DNA of 64,000 bases from DASUAS01 sp963809795 (lineage in GTDB: Bacteria; Actinomycetota; Acidimicrobiia; IMCC26256; DASPTH01). The notes below the pieces were generated by a model. The model searched no databases. It was given only the letters and a program-made list of their open reading frames with translations, and was not told the origin of the DNA. The stretch is taken from assembly GCA_963809795.1 (NCBI GenBank), contig CAWELN010000012.1, forward strand, positions 1 through 64,000, in the 5' to 3' direction. Positions 9,711 through 19,085 of the stretch are shown here, piece after piece. Position 1 is the first letter of the stretch, and each line of letters starts with the position of its first letter. Both the position numbers and the translations under genes were made by a program.

Positions 9711-12509
9711 GTGGTGAGCGAGTTGCCGTCGGGGACGGTCACGTTCTTGTTCACCGACATCGAGGGTTCAACGCGTCTGTGGGAGCAACACGCTGACGTG
9801 ATGCGTGACGCGCTGCAACATCACGACACCATTCTGCGCGACGCGGTGTCTGCTCATGGTGGCGTCGTGGTCAAGGGAACCGGCGACGGCATGCACGCTG
9901 TCTTCGCCGATCCGTCAGCTGGCACCGACGCGGCGCTGGACGCGCAGCGAATGCTGTTCGCCGAAGTGTGGGAGGGCGACGACCCGCTCCGAGTTCGGAT
10001 GGGGCTGCACGTCGGCTCCGCCGAACTGCGAGACGGGGACTACTTCGGCCCTGAGGTCAACCGCGCCGCGCGGTTGATGCAGGTGGCTCACGGCGGCCAG
10101 ATCCTCATTTCGAGCAGACTCGAGGAACTCACCAGGTCTTCGGTTCCAGTCGGGGTCAGCGTGCGGGCCCTAGGCGCACACCGTCTCCGCGACCTGACGG
10201 ACGCCGACCAGATCTTCCAGGTCGTTGCGGACGGTCTGCCGGATGCGTTCCCTCCGCTCCGTTCCGTCGAGGCGTATCGGACGAATCTTCCGTTGCAAGT
10301 GACCAGCTTCGTCGGACGTGCCGACGACGTCGCCGAGGTGAAAGGGCTGTTGGCAGAGAACAGAATTGTCACCCTCACCGGTGTGGGTGGCGTCGGCAAG
10401 ACGCGACTCGCGGTGCAGGTGGGTGCCGACGTGTTGCCCGACTTCCGTGACGGCGTGTGGCTTTGTGAGCTCGGGCCGGTCTCGGACGCCGCGGCGGTGC
10501 CGGAGGTTGTCGCGACCACTCTTGGGGTGCGGTTTGGGACGCGAGATGCGGCGATCGGCGCTCTCGTCGACGCGTTGGGCGATCGAGAGATGCTCGTCCT
10601 GCTCGACAACTGCGAACACATCATCGCTATGGGCGCTGCGATGACGGAGGCGCTCGTGCGTTCCTGTCCCGGTGTTCGGGTGCTCGCGACGAGCCGGGAA
10701 GGGCTCGGCATAGCCGGAGAGCGGCTCGTGATGGTCAGGTCGCTGGCCATTCCCGATGACGTGGCGACGGAGGACGAGGCCGCGACCAGCGACGCGGTGC
10801 GGCTCTTCGTCGACCGTGCCGCGTCGGTACGCCGTGGCTTCGAGCTGACCGGGGAATCGGTGCCGGCGGTCGCCCAAATCTGCCGTCGCCTCGATGGCAT
10901 TCCGCTCGCCATCGAGCTCGCCGCGGCACGTATACGCATGATGGCGCCGCGAGAGATTGCTGATCGTCTCGACCAGCGCTTCCAACTGTTGACCGGCGGT
11001 AGCCGGACTGCGATCGAACGCCATCAGACGCTGCGGGCCACGATCGACTGGTCCTACGATCTGCTCACTCCGGCGCAGCAGACGCTCTTGGACCGACTGG
11101 GAGTCTTCGTGGGTGGCTTCACCTTCGGAGGAGCCGTGGCCGTTGGTGACCACGACCGCGCGCTCGGCGACACGCTGCTCGACGAGCTCGGTCAGCTCGT
11201 CGACAAGTCGTTGGTGATCGCGGACGATGACGCTGACGGGACCACCCGCTATCGGCTCCTCGAGACGATTCGCCAGTACACGCTCGGGCACCTCGATCCA
11301 ATGGACGACGTCGAGACCGTGCGGCACGCGCACGCGTCGTGGTACGCCGAGTTGGCCCGGGATGCGAACGAGCGCTCCCGGGGGCCCGGACAAGCCCAAG
11401 CGGTGCGCCAACTCGAAGCCGAGCTGGAGAACTTCCGCGCCGCAGTGTCCTGGAGTACCTCCGCACGCGAGACGAAGCTCGCCGTCACACTCCTTGGCGC
11501 GAATTTCGTAGCTCACTGGCCCAACACGGTGTCGCAATACGCGCTCGAGCCGTGGGCCGGTGAGGTGCTCCAGCTCCCGGACGCCCTGGCGCAGCCCGAT
11601 GCACCCGCAGTGCTCGCGCTCCAAGCCGCGGACGACGTGCACCGCGGCGACATGCGCGATGCGCGCACGCACGCCGTGCGGGCAGTGGAACTCCTGGACG
11701 AGCCGGGACATGTGTATTCGATCTTTCCACTGGGTGTCCTCATGCGCGTCGCACTGTTGAGTGGGGAGACCGCTGAAATCGTGGACGGCATCGATCAGTA
11801 CATCGAGGTCACCCGGCGCAGAGGTGCCGACTACGACCTGGCCATGAACCTGGCGCAGTCGACCATGGCGCTCACCTTCTCCGGGCGCAAGGAAGACGCG
11901 TCCAGGTATGGGGAAGAGGCGCTGAGGCTGGCGCTGGATACGGGCGCACCTTCGGCGATCGCGCTCGCCGCCGGTGCGCTCGGGCACGTGGTCTTCGAAA
12001 CGTCGCCTGACCAGGCGCGCACGCTCGTCCAACTAAGCCTGGAACACGCCCAGCACGTCCAATTCAATCCGGCGCTGCTCTATTCGCTCACACTGGTCGG
12101 GCGTCTGGGCACCAACGCCTTCGACGCCCGATGGGCCAGCGTGCTGAGGGACCTGCTGGACCGGACGGTCCCCGCCCGCGACTGGGTCATGGTCGCGTCT
12201 CAACTACAGATCCTCGCCGAAGCCCTCATCGCCTCCGGCCGCGCCGAAGACGCCGCGCCGCTCCTCGTCGCCACCGCGCACATCCGAAGCTTCATGGACC
12301 CGGGAGCGATCCGGTCACGCCAAGACGAGCTCAACGATCAACTCATCGATGCCCTGGGAGCAACACGCGTTGATCAGATCAGATCCGCCAACGCCCAACT
12401 CGACCTCGACGACGGCGTCGCGATCGCTCGGCAGCTCCTCGATCGCCTAATCGAAGAGCCTGGCGACCCCTCCCCTAGATCTACCGATGCGTGGAGCAGT
12501 CCGTACTGA
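9711..12509 (+). CDS. Adenylate/guanylate cyclase - STAND ATPase - TPR regulator
   Basis: 932 residues in three parts. Residues 1-170 form a class III nucleotide cyclase domain: FTDIEGSTRLWE (metal Asp16), KGTGDG (Asp59) and NRAARLM (transition-state Asn/Arg) are present, so it looks catalytically competent. From about 195 (VTSFVGR) comes an AP/NB-ARC-type ATPase with Walker A GVGGVGKTRLA at about 224, Walker B LVLLDNCEH near 295, then ATSRE and GIPLAIELAAARI. The remaining ~450 residues are helical TPR-like repeats. No DNA-binding helix-turn-helix is obvious. GTG 9711 or GTG 9714 is the start, after GGGGG. Role inferred: signal-responsive switch coupling ligand or partner sensing to cyclic nucleotide output. 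A paralog lies at 20313-22883. Confidence 0.88.
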   Translation: MVSELPSGTVTFLFTDIEGSTRLWEQHADVMRDALQHHDTILRDAVSAHGGVVVKGTGDGMHAVFADPSAGTDAALDAQRMLFAEVWEGDDPLRVRMGLHVGSAELRDGDYFGPEVNRAARLMQVAHGGQILISSRLEELTRSSVPVGVSVRALGAHRLRDLTDADQIFQVVADGLPDAFPPLRSVEAYRTNLPLQVTSFVGRADDVAEVKGLLAENRIVTLTGVGGVGKTRLAVQVGADVLPDFRDGVWLCELGPVSDAAAVPEVVATTLGVRFGTRDAAIGALVDALGDREMLVLLDNCEHIIAMGAAMTEALVRSCPGVRVLATSREGLGIAGERLVMVRSLAIPDDVATEDEAATSDAVRLFVDRAASVRRGFELTGESVPAVAQICRRLDGIPLAIELAAARIRMMAPREIADRLDQRFQLLTGGSRTAIERHQTLRATIDWSYDLLTPAQQTLLDRLGVFVGGFTFGGAVAVGDHDRALGDTLLDELGQLVDKSLVIADDDADGTTRYRLLETIRQYTLGHLDPMDDVETVRHAHASWYAELARDANERSRGPGQAQAVRQLEAELENFRAAVSWSTSARETKLAVTLLGANFVAHWPNTVSQYALEPWAGEVLQLPDALAQPDAPAVLALQAADDVHRGDMRDARTHAVRAVELLDEPGHVYSIFPLGVLMRVALLSGETAEIVDGIDQYIEVTRRRGADYDLAMNLAQSTMALTFSGRKEDASRYGEEALRLALDTGAPSAIALAAGALGHVVFETSPDQARTLVQLSLEHAQHVQFNPALLYSLTLVGRLGTNAFDARWASVLRDLLDRTVPARDWVMVASQLQILAEALIASGRAEDAAPLLVATAHIRSFMDPGAIRSRQDELNDQLIDALGATRVDQIRSANAQLDLDDGVAIARQLLDRLIEEPGDPSPRSTDAWSSPY

Positions 12510-12525
12510 TTCAGCGCGCTGAATC
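12508..12525. terminator. Perfect 18-base palindrome at the regulator stop codon
   Basis: GATTCAGCGCGCTGAATC is fully self-complementary. It begins on the second base of the regulator's TGA and lies about 80 bases from the convergent histidine kinase end. The position suggests a bidirectional hairpin terminator, but the stem has no real loop and no U-run. A protein-binding site is the alternative. Confidence 0.35.
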
Positions 12526-12606
12526 GAGCGCGGATTGAGCGCCTGGTCCCGCGCCGTAGAGCGGCAGTTGTGCGTCTACGCAAGTCGACGAGTGGTGAAC
12601 GGTCGA

Positions 12607-13740
12607 TCAGCCGTTGAGCGGCAGAGTCATCGCAAGCGTGGTGCCACTGCCGGGTGGGCTGTCTAGGACGAGGAAACCGCCGAGCACGTCGACGCGATCC
12701 TTGAGTCCCACGATGCCTGAGCCGCCCTCGATATTGGCGCCTCCTCGCCCGTTGTCGCGAACCTCAATGCGCAGCATCTCGTCGTCGGCCACAACGTTGA
12801 CATGGACTTCGGAGGCTGCGGCGTGTTTTGCCGTGTTGGTCAGCGCCTCGGCGATCACGTAGTAGGCGCAGAGCTCGACGTGCTCGGGCAACCGTCGCTC
12901 GGCGCGAATGTCGAGCTGGACTGGAACCGCAGAGCGCCGAGCGAGCCCCTTGAGCGCGGGGTGCAGCCCGCCTTGGCTGAGGACCGTCGGGTGGACGCCG
13001 TGGGCGATCTCGCTCAACTCGTCGACCACTACCGCGAGCATCGTCACCGCACGGTCCAACTGTCCAGCCAACGCATCGGCGTCGGCTGGCACCGATGCGC
13101 GCGCGGCTTGCAGGTGAAGGGCCAAAGAAATAAGGCCCTGCTGCGCGCCGTCATGTAGATCACGCTCGATCTGTCGGCGACCCTCGTCCGCCGCAGCAAT
13201 TATCCGGGCGCGCGACGCGGTCAGCGCCTCCTTGGCTTCAGCGTTGGCGATCGCCATCGCGGCGAGCTCGGTGAATGACGCCAGCTGTGCCTCGGTGTCC
13301 GACGGCAAGGACTCCCCTTCGAGGGCCCCGACGATCACGCAACCCCAGAGTCGGGCGGCCACAGTGATCGGCACTGCGACCGCCGACCCAAGACCCCAAT
13401 CGCGCGCCCTGGCGGCCCACTCGCCCGACATGTAGTCATGGATGCGCGTCGCACGCCCGGTCCTAAACACCAGCGTGACCAGCCACCAGTCGTCGAGCGG
13501 TCTTCGGTCACCTACTTGAATCGGGTACGGCTTGCCACTTTCGCTCCACAAGCCGACGATCACCGCGTCCTCCCCGTCGTAACGCAGGACGCCCACGAAC
13601 GGAACAGCCAGCACCGGGCCGATCTCCGCGGTAAACGCAGCGAACACATCCTGCGACTCCGCGCCCCGGGCGACGAGCATCGCCAGCCGCCGCAGTGCGA
13701 CCTCTGTGCGAACGAGCTGATCGCTAGCTGGAGTATTCAC
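12607..13740 (-). CDS. GAF-domain sensor histidine kinase (NarL/DesK class, HisKA_3)
   Basis: About 377 residues. Residues ~25-165 form a GAF-like sensor domain (LRRLAMLVARG, AVAVPITVAARLWGCVIVG). Then comes the dimerisation motif EGRRQIERDLHDGAQQGLIS with the phospho-acceptor His, and a HATPase domain with N box EALTNTAKHA, G1 box VRDNGRGG and GSGIVGLKDRV. No transmembrane segment is seen, so it is probably cytoplasmic. GTG 13740 is preferred because the conserved sequence starts there; the frame stays open to 13812. No response regulator is adjacent, so it is an orphan within the window and its partner must be elsewhere. Confidence 0.85.
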   Translation of the reverse strand: MNTPASDQLVRTEVALRRLAMLVARGAESQDVFAAFTAEIGPVLAVPFVGVLRYDGEDAVIVGLWSESGKPYPIQVGDRRPLDDWWLVTLVFRTGRATRIHDYMSGEWAARARDWGLGSAVAVPITVAARLWGCVIVGALEGESLPSDTEAQLASFTELAAMAIANAEAKEALTASRARIIAAADEGRRQIERDLHDGAQQGLISLALHLQAARASVPADADALAGQLDRAVTMLAVVVDELSEIAHGVHPTVLSQGGLHPALKGLARRSAVPVQLDIRAERRLPEHVELCAYYVIAEALTNTAKHAAASEVHVNVVADDEMLRIEVRDNGRGGANIEGGSGIVGLKDRVDVLGGFLVLDSPPGSGTTLAMTLPLNG

Positions 13741-13874
13741 CGTCTCTCGAAACCAGGGACTCGAACGTGGCCAGAGCCGCCACGGCCGCACCCGCTCGAC
13801 TTGGCCACACATAGTGCCCCATCCGGCGCACGCCGAGCGACAGTTCTGGCGCGTCGGTCGACCGCTCTCGTTCT

Positions 13875-14321
13875 CTAGCGCACCATGAAGCCCAGAAGCC
13901 TGATCGGGTGGTCATTGTGGTTGTGCCACGCGTGCCTGGTTCGTCTTTGGACCACGCAGTCACCGGCTTGCAGAACCACAGAATCTGCATCGAGCGCAAG
14001 CTCGACCGGCCCGTCGATCACGTACACGTAGTCAAGCGTGTCGGTCACATGGAACCCCTCGGGGTCGAACATGTCGGCCATGCTCGGGCGTTCGGCAAGA
14101 ACCACCTGCAACTCGGCCTTCGGCAAGATCTCGATGATGCGAAACGCGGTGGAACCCGGCGACACTTCGATCGGCAGCATCTTCTGGCCGGGATCAAAAC
14201 CGTCTGGATCGTCCTCATCGCTCATCCAAAGCTGGCACCACTTCGTACTCGTGAAGACATCGTCCGAGACGACTCGAGATTTTCCGTCGGCGTTGCCGGT
14301 CACCACTCTTCGCACTGCCAT
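13875..14321 (-). CDS. Cupin-domain protein
   Basis: A 148-residue single-domain protein. The second half has the cupin beta-barrel pattern: GFHVTDTLDYVYVIDGPVEL, then LQAGDCVVQRRTRHAWHNHN. Histidines in both parts could bind a metal. The N-terminal half (VVTGNADGKSRVVSDDVF) matches actinobacterial cupins often found near cyclase-family enzymes, and the next minus-strand gene upstream is one (14455-15405). The two may be functionally linked, but they are separated by 133 bases. Start ATG 14321 gives a full domain. Specific activity unknown. Confidence 0.75.
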   Translation of the reverse strand: MAVRRVVTGNADGKSRVVSDDVFTSTKWCQLWMSDEDDPDGFDPGQKMLPIEVSPGSTAFRIIEILPKAELQVVLAERPSMADMFDPEGFHVTDTLDYVYVIDGPVELALDADSVVLQAGDCVVQRRTRHAWHNHNDHPIRLLGFMVR

Positions 14322-14454
14322 CTGGATATCTCCCTACGACGTGAGATCCCGTCAAGGTGGAGGTCTCGACGCGCACATTTTGCCCGATCCGGCGTGCTTA
14401 CGCGAACGCGCGAACGGCATCAGTTCTGCACTCGCGTCGAGTGTTGAGGTTCCT

Positions 14455-15405
14455 TCACAGGATGGCAATCGGGTTGATTGGCGAACCCGTCGCGGCCGGC
14501 AGGCGGAGGGGAGCGATCACCCCGAGGAACGTCCAGCGGTCCTGCTCCTCACACAGCGCAGCGAGGTCTTCGAACTGCAAGTAGTCCAGCAGATGAATGC
14601 CCAGCGCGTTCACGGCGAGCACGTGCACTGGAAAGTCGACTCCTGCGACCGTGCTGGGCGCGGTGTCGCTGTTCCCGTCGCTGCCCAGCGCGGCGATCCT
14701 TCGTTCGGCGACGAACTCGATCGCGGTCGGATGCAAGCCGGCCCGTGCGTGCGCCACGTCCCAGGCTCCGAGCTCCTTTTGCCGGCGGCTGTGGCCGACG
14801 CGCACGAACAGCAGATCACCCTGCCCGACGCGAAGATTCTGCGCCGCTTCGGCGGCGCGGAGATCTTCGATCGTGACGCTGTCGCCCGGCTCGAGCCACG
14901 GCTGTCCGCGCAGTCGGGGGATGTCGAGAAGCACGCCGCGACCGACGATGCCGTCTCGGATCACCTCAATCGAGAGCGAGGTCGCGCCGGTCGCAGTAAT
15001 GACGCCGACCGGCACGTCGTTGTAGAGCTTCGAGTCGAAAATGACATGACACAACGCGTCGATGTGGCTCGTGGCGTTCCCATGGACGTTCATCCCGAAG
15101 CGGTCCATCGCGAAGTCGAGTCCTCGCGCGAGGTGGTGATCGCCGTCCGCACCAGTCATGTCGTGGCGTGCGGGTGTGGGGTCGTCCGCGGCCGGTTCGG
15201 TCTCGATCAGCCTTGCGAGTGACACGCTCCGCCCGAGCCGGACTTCCATGGCCGCCGCTATGCGATGTGCCGATGTGATGTGATTCAGCGCGCCACGGCG
15301 GTCAGCCGTGTCCCACTCGGCTGTGCTCTTCAGGCGACGGAACAGCGTGGCGAATTCATCTCGTGTGAGGCCTTGCTGTGCGGTGGCGTCCGCGTCGCTG
15401 TTCAT
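14455..15405 (-). CDS. Cyclase family protein (kynurenine formamidase-like)
   Basis: 316 residues. It carries the metal-binding signature of the cyclase/formamidase family (PF04199), here HGNATSHIDALCHVIFD, followed by GVITATGATSLS, GVLLDIPRLRG and LFVRVGHSRRQK. These metal hydrolases act on amides, lactones or related groups. The C-terminal part has FPVHVLAVNALGIHLLDYLQFEDLA, as in the larger actinobacterial members. No tryptophan-degradation genes are nearby, so kynurenine is only a family name here. It may work with the downstream cupin. The gap of about 200 bases at its 5' side towards 15615 holds no gene. Confidence 0.8.
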   Translation of the reverse strand: MNSDADATAQQGLTRDEFATLFRRLKSTAEWDTADRRGALNHITSAHRIAAAMEVRLGRSVSLARLIETEPAADDPTPARHDMTGADGDHHLARGLDFAMDRFGMNVHGNATSHIDALCHVIFDSKLYNDVPVGVITATGATSLSIEVIRDGIVGRGVLLDIPRLRGQPWLEPGDSVTIEDLRAAEAAQNLRVGQGDLLFVRVGHSRRQKELGAWDVAHARAGLHPTAIEFVAERRIAALGSDGNSDTAPSTVAGVDFPVHVLAVNALGIHLLDYLQFEDLAALCEEQDRWTFLGVIAPLRLPAATGSPINPIAIL

Positions 15406-15614
15406 GATCGAGGTCTACGCCTGTGAGTTCTCGGGAATGGAGTGTTCGTCATGTTCGTCGGCGACCTCCTCCAAACGCGCCGCGCCACCACGAGCAAGAG
15501 CCGCGCCGACTTCACCGGCATGGGCCCCCACGTATAGTGCCCGCTCGGAGCGTTCTCGCCCTGGCCGCCCCAGCGGGCGGCAATGTCACCTGAGTAGCTA
15601 GCGCAGCGCGGCAG

Positions 15615-15899
15615 TTATGCCTTGTGCACTGCCCACGTTGTGACGAAGTCGGGATCAACAACGATCTCGTCGGAATCACGCAGCCGGTATTCGCCTGGTA
15701 CCCCAATGAAAAACCCGTCCAGCGAGGGTGGCAGCGTGAAGGGTTTCGAGGTCCCGCGCTCGATCGTCACCAGTGGATCCACTGCGATCACCACTCCCGC
15801 GAACTGCACTCGCTCGGTCACGAGGCCATCGGAGTCGAGCCAGGTGATTCCAACCAGGAGGGTCTTCCCGATCATCTGTGAGAGGTCTGGTATCGCCAC
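15615..15899 (-). CDS. Hypothetical protein, 94 residues
   Basis: Sequence begins MAIPDLSQMIGKTLLVGITW, then DSDGLVTERVQFAGVVIAVD, a beta-rich pattern like a small barrel, and ends PDFVTTWAVHKA. There is no signal peptide or membrane helix. Good codon structure and a compact globular composition support it as real. Similar short proteins occur widely in Actinobacteria without known function. It is isolated, with short repeat-containing spacers on both sides. I do not assign a role. Confidence 0.6.
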   Translation of the reverse strand: MAIPDLSQMIGKTLLVGITWLDSDGLVTERVQFAGVVIAVDPLVTIERGTSKPFTLPPSLDGFFIGVPGEYRLRDSDEIVVDPDFVTTWAVHKA

Positions 15900-16070
15900 A
15901 CAACCATCCTCGTACGCGTCGCCAGCGCCCAGGGGCAGCTATGCGCTCGGCGGGGCGAGTGCACAATGCCCGCTCCGGCGCACATACGAGGCCCGGCTGC
16001 GGCCGGGGCTTCGTCGCACGCAGAGCATCAGATCTGGCGCGCCGAAGCGCAGTGAGCCGCGGACGAGTAC

Positions 16071-16260
16071 TCACCCGAAATGAATGGATACCGTCCGAGC
16101 AGAGATCTTGTCGTTTCGTACGACGAACGTGTCGGTTCCGAATGGGACCCCGTCGGCCTTCCACGCCACATAGGCAACGTCATGTTCGACGTGGACATCG
16201 GTCCATTCGACAGTCGACGGAACGCTGATGCGACCGACGCGGTGGACGCTGCGGCGGCGG
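16071..16260 (-). pseudogene. C-terminal remnant of a SnoaL/NTF2-like protein
   Basis: The minus strand reads WTDVHVEHDVAYVAWKADG, then PFGTDTFVVRNDKISARTV and a TGA at 16071-16073. This is the typical last two beta strands of NTF2-like proteins (xxVAYVxW...PFGTDTFVVRxGKI). Upstream sequence in any frame does not give the expected N-terminal helix, and the region runs straight into the 5' side of the plus-strand RTX gene. It is therefore probably truncated and frameshifted. Confidence 0.45.
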
Positions 16261-16428
16261 CCCAGTTGGAACTGGCCGGTGAGCAGTGGAGGAACGTGGA
16301 GCCACCGCAGATTCGGATGGGCTCCACACCGGCGACGAAGCTCTTCGAAATCCCGTTCGGCGTTGGGGACGTATCTCTCCGCGAGCCGGCAGTCGGTCGG
16401 CACGAGATCACAGAAGGAAGTTCCCCCC

Positions 16429-17442
16429 ATGCACAAACTCAACCTTGGTCGCGCGCGCCCGCTGGGGCTCGTGGCCGCGGCGGCGTTGGCCGTCGGCCTC
16501 ACGTCCACCGGGCCCGCGCTCGTGGCGCCGGCGGGCGCCGCACCGAACGCCGGGTCGGCGACCATCGCCAACAACACGTTGGTGATCACCGGAAGCAATG
16601 GGCCTGACGCGGTCACGCTCAGCGCCGACGCCACACAGGCCCAGGTCGCGTTCGCCAACGACCCGGCCAACACCCTGCACTTCAACCTCACCGACTTCAA
16701 CGCCATCTCGGTGTCACTCGGAAACGGTGACGACCAGTTCACCGAGGCACCCGCTGTCCTCAGCGACAAGCCGTTGACCGTCGACGGCGGGAACGGCAAC
16801 GACGCCATCAAGACTGGCGACGGCAACGACACGATCTTCGGCGGCAACGGTGACGACAGTGTCGACGCCGGCCGCGGCAACGACACCGTGTCGCTCGGCA
16901 ACGGCAACGACTCCTTCGTGTGGACCCCGGGCGAGGGCAGCGACACCGTCGACGGCGGCAACGGGAACCGCGACGTCATGCAGTTCGTCGGTAACGACGC
17001 GAACGAGACGATGAGCCTCTCGGCCAACGGATCGGCGGCCGTGTTCCTGCGCAACGTCGCCAACATCCGCATGGACCTCAGCAACATCGAGCTCTTCGAT
17101 CTCACGACGCTCGGTGGCGTCGACAACGTCACGGTCAACGACCTGTCGGGGACATCGATCCGCCAGACGAACATCGACCTGTCGGCGACCAACGGTGCCC
17201 CCGATCAGGCAGCCGACGTCGTGACGGTGAACGGCACGGATCAGGCCGACCGCGTGAACGTGAGCGCAGACGGCGGACAGGTCGACGTCGCCGGATTGGC
17301 AGCGGAGACGCACATCACTGGCAGCGAGACGCTCGACCACCTCCAGGTCAACACGCTCGACGGGAACGACCGGGTCAACGTCGACCCGAACGTCGGCACG
17401 CTCATCGGCGTGGCCGTCGACCTCGGTCCCGGACAGCTCTGA
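16429..17442 (+). CDS. Secreted RTX-like calcium-binding repeat protein
   Basis: 337 residues. ATG 16429 has a GAAGGAAG ribosome-binding site. An N-terminal signal sequence (LGLVAAAALAVGLTSTGPAL...APAGAAP) is followed by nonapeptide repeats of the GGxGxDxUx type at about residues 118-175: GGNGNDAIKTGDGNDTIFGG and GDDSVDAGRGNDTVSLGNGN. These form Ca-binding parallel beta rolls. The C-terminal part is a beta-rich, less regular domain rich in N/D/V. No toxin or protease domain is present, so it is probably a structural or surface protein, not a hemolysin. A clear hairpin follows 38 bases downstream. Confidence 0.8.
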   Translation: MHKLNLGRARPLGLVAAAALAVGLTSTGPALVAPAGAAPNAGSATIANNTLVITGSNGPDAVTLSADATQAQVAFANDPANTLHFNLTDFNAISVSLGNGDDQFTEAPAVLSDKPLTVDGGNGNDAIKTGDGNDTIFGGNGDDSVDAGRGNDTVSLGNGNDSFVWTPGEGSDTVDGGNGNRDVMQFVGNDANETMSLSANGSAAVFLRNVANIRMDLSNIELFDLTTLGGVDNVTVNDLSGTSIRQTNIDLSATNGAPDQAADVVTVNGTDQADRVNVSADGGQVDVAGLAAETHITGSETLDHLQVNTLDGNDRVNVDPNVGTLIGVAVDLGPGQL

Positions 17443-17480
17443 CCTCCAGGCGCCGGCGACGGCCGGCGGAGCAACGCGAT

Positions 17481-17504
17481 GGGGCCTCCCTGACGGGAGG
17501 TCCC
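17481..17504 (+). terminator. Stem-loop terminator after the RTX gene
   Basis: GGGGCCTCCC-TGAC-GGGAGGTCCC forms a 10-base stem with one G-U pair and a 4-base loop, 38 bases after the RTX stop codon. It lacks a long U-run, consistent with GC-rich actinobacterial terminators. Confidence 0.7.
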
Positions 17505-17812
17505 TTCGCGTCGTGATCCGGCCCGACCTCCCGCCGCCATACGTCCCCCGTCTCGCGCACCCGGTCCGCGCACAGAACGATGCACCGAACGCTCATCCGA
17601 CCGGCACGACCGGGCGCGCACAGCGGCACCTCTGGTCTCGCACAGCACCTGATGCGATCCAGAAAGGCAACGGGTGTGCCGACCTTCGCGGGCGCCGCGA
17701 CGCGTCGAATCGGTTCGCGAGAGGTCTAGGGCAGAGGTCCAGGGCGCTGGTTGACGGCCCCTCTCCTTACTGCAAGCATTTGGCGCTCGGATTGTGGCAG
17801 CTAGGAGGACTC
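17505..17812. other. Gene-free spacer
   Basis: No convincing coding frame. It contains fragments (GCGCACCCGGTCCGCG near 17557) that recur near 19280, and a TTGACG hexamer at 17751 that could be a -35 box for the downstream secreted protein, without a good -10. An AGGAGG ribosome-binding site ends it at 17803-17808. Confidence 0.4.
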
Positions 17813-18274
17813 ATGCGGGTCAGAATCGCTGTCTTGGCGCTCGCGCTGTTCCCCAGCTTCGCAACCCTCGTCAACGTCAGTCCCGCGCAGGCGGCGATCT
17901 CCTGTCACGCGATCAACGGGAAGGGCGTCGGCCAGGATCTGGGGGGTGGCAACACCGTCGCGGACATCCAAGGTGCCGGGCTACTTCATGGCAGCACGGT
18001 CGGAAGCTTCGTGCCAACGGGCACCTCGGGTTCGGTCGTCTTCATTGCCGGAACCGTGGTGTTCACGGTGAACCGCGCGACCCTCACGGTCACCGTCACC
18101 GGGAGCCTCGATCTCGCCACAGGTGTCTTCAGCGCCTCCGGCACTGTGACCGGCGCGACCGGCAAGCTGGCTGGGGCGACGGGCACCGTCAGCCTTGCAG
18201 GCGTCGAGAACCTCGTAACCGGGAGCTTCGTCGAAGCGGTGTCGGGCAACGTCTGCGTCGATCTGGCGCCATAG
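17813..18274 (+). CDS. Small secreted protein, beta-rich
   Basis: 153 residues with an ideal AGGAGG site and ATG 17813. A signal peptide (IAVLALALFPSFATLVNVSPAQA, cleaved after AQA at about residue 27) is followed by alternating short strands rich in G, T, V and S. These include GVFSASGTVTGATGKLAGATGTVSLAG, where TGATGKLAGATG is the hallmark of this group. Two cysteines, one near each end (ISCHAI and NVCVDL), may form a disulphide. A broken relative lies at 8232-8577. No enzymatic motif is seen. Probably exported to the cell surface or medium; function unknown. Confidence 0.7.
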   Translation: MRVRIAVLALALFPSFATLVNVSPAQAAISCHAINGKGVGQDLGGGNTVADIQGAGLLHGSTVGSFVPTGTSGSVVFIAGTVVFTVNRATLTVTVTGSLDLATGVFSASGTVTGATGKLAGATGTVSLAGVENLVTGSFVEAVSGNVCVDLAP

Positions 18275-18497
18275 CGCCACGGACGTCGGAGCCCAATCTC
18301 GATAGCGCTGGTGACGTCCTAGGGCGGCTGCGTGCCGGCGAACGCGCACATGACGCGCCGACAGAACGTTCACCAGATCACCACGGCGGGGAGCGCATAT
18401 CGGCACATCACGCGCACGGAGCCCGACGCTCGCGCGGTCGATGATCTCTGCGTCGTCGACGGTGGCATCGCGCATCGTTACCGGGCATTCTGAGCGA

Positions 18498-19085
18498 GTG
18501 CACGACACGCTCACACGTCGAGGGCTTCGTCTCGAATATGCGACCCTCGGCTGGAACGTCATCGGAGTTCCGATCCTCGTGATCGCAGCGATCCGATCCG
18601 GTTCGGCGGCAGCCGCCGGATTCGGGTTCGACTCTGCAATCGAGATCGGTGCCTCCCTCGTCGTCGTGTGGGAACTCACCGGCGCGCACGAGGACCGAGA
18701 GCGCATCGGGTTGAGGTTGATCGGGTGTGCGTTCCTCGCGCTCGCCGTCTACATCACGGCCCAAGCCATGTACTCGCTCATTGGTGGCCACCATCCTGGC
18801 CACTCGACGCTCGGCATCGTCTGGACCGCGGCGACCTGCATCGTGATGCTCGCCCTGGCCCGCGGGAAAGCGATCACCGGCAAAGCACTCGGTAACCCGG
18901 TCCTGCTCGCCGAGGGTCGCGTCACCTTTGTAGACGCGTGCCTCGCCGCTGCCGTGCTGGTCGGCTTGACGCTCAACGCCGCGCTCGGGTGGTGGTGGGC
19001 CGACCCATTGGCCGGATTGGTCATCGTCGGCTACGCGATCCGTGAGGCGCGAATGACGCTCGGTTCCACTGCCGCCGCGCCCTAA
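18498..19085 (+). CDS. Cation-efflux-like integral membrane protein (truncated CDF type)
   Basis: 195 residues from GTG 18498, with about six hydrophobic helices. The sequence resembles the membrane part of CDF transporters: FGFDSAIEIGASLVVVWEL near residue 38 and a C-terminal VTFVDACLAAAVLVGLTLNA, WWWADPLAGLVIVGYAIREA, with Asp residues where CDF metal sites occur. The cytoplasmic C-terminal metal-binding domain of full CDF proteins (about 300 residues) is missing, as in a known short actinobacterial group. ATG 18441 is an alternative start, but conserved homology begins near 18498. Metal transport is inferred, not shown. Confidence 0.65.
   Translation: MHDTLTRRGLRLEYATLGWNVIGVPILVIAAIRSGSAAAAGFGFDSAIEIGASLVVVWELTGAHEDRERIGLRLIGCAFLALAVYITAQAMYSLIGGHHPGHSTLGIVWTAATCIVMLALARGKAITGKALGNPVLLAEGRVTFVDACLAAAVLVGLTLNAALGWWWADPLAGLVIVGYAIREARMTLGSTAAAP

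Noticed and set aside
14455..15405. Assignment of the cyclase-family protein to kynurenine degradation
   Set aside because: No tryptophan or kynurenine genes are nearby; only the family fold is supported.
16780..16960. Regular repeats that might suggest a CRISPR array
   Set aside because: They encode in-frame GGxGxD calcium-binding nonapeptides within the RTX gene; no spacers or cas genes.
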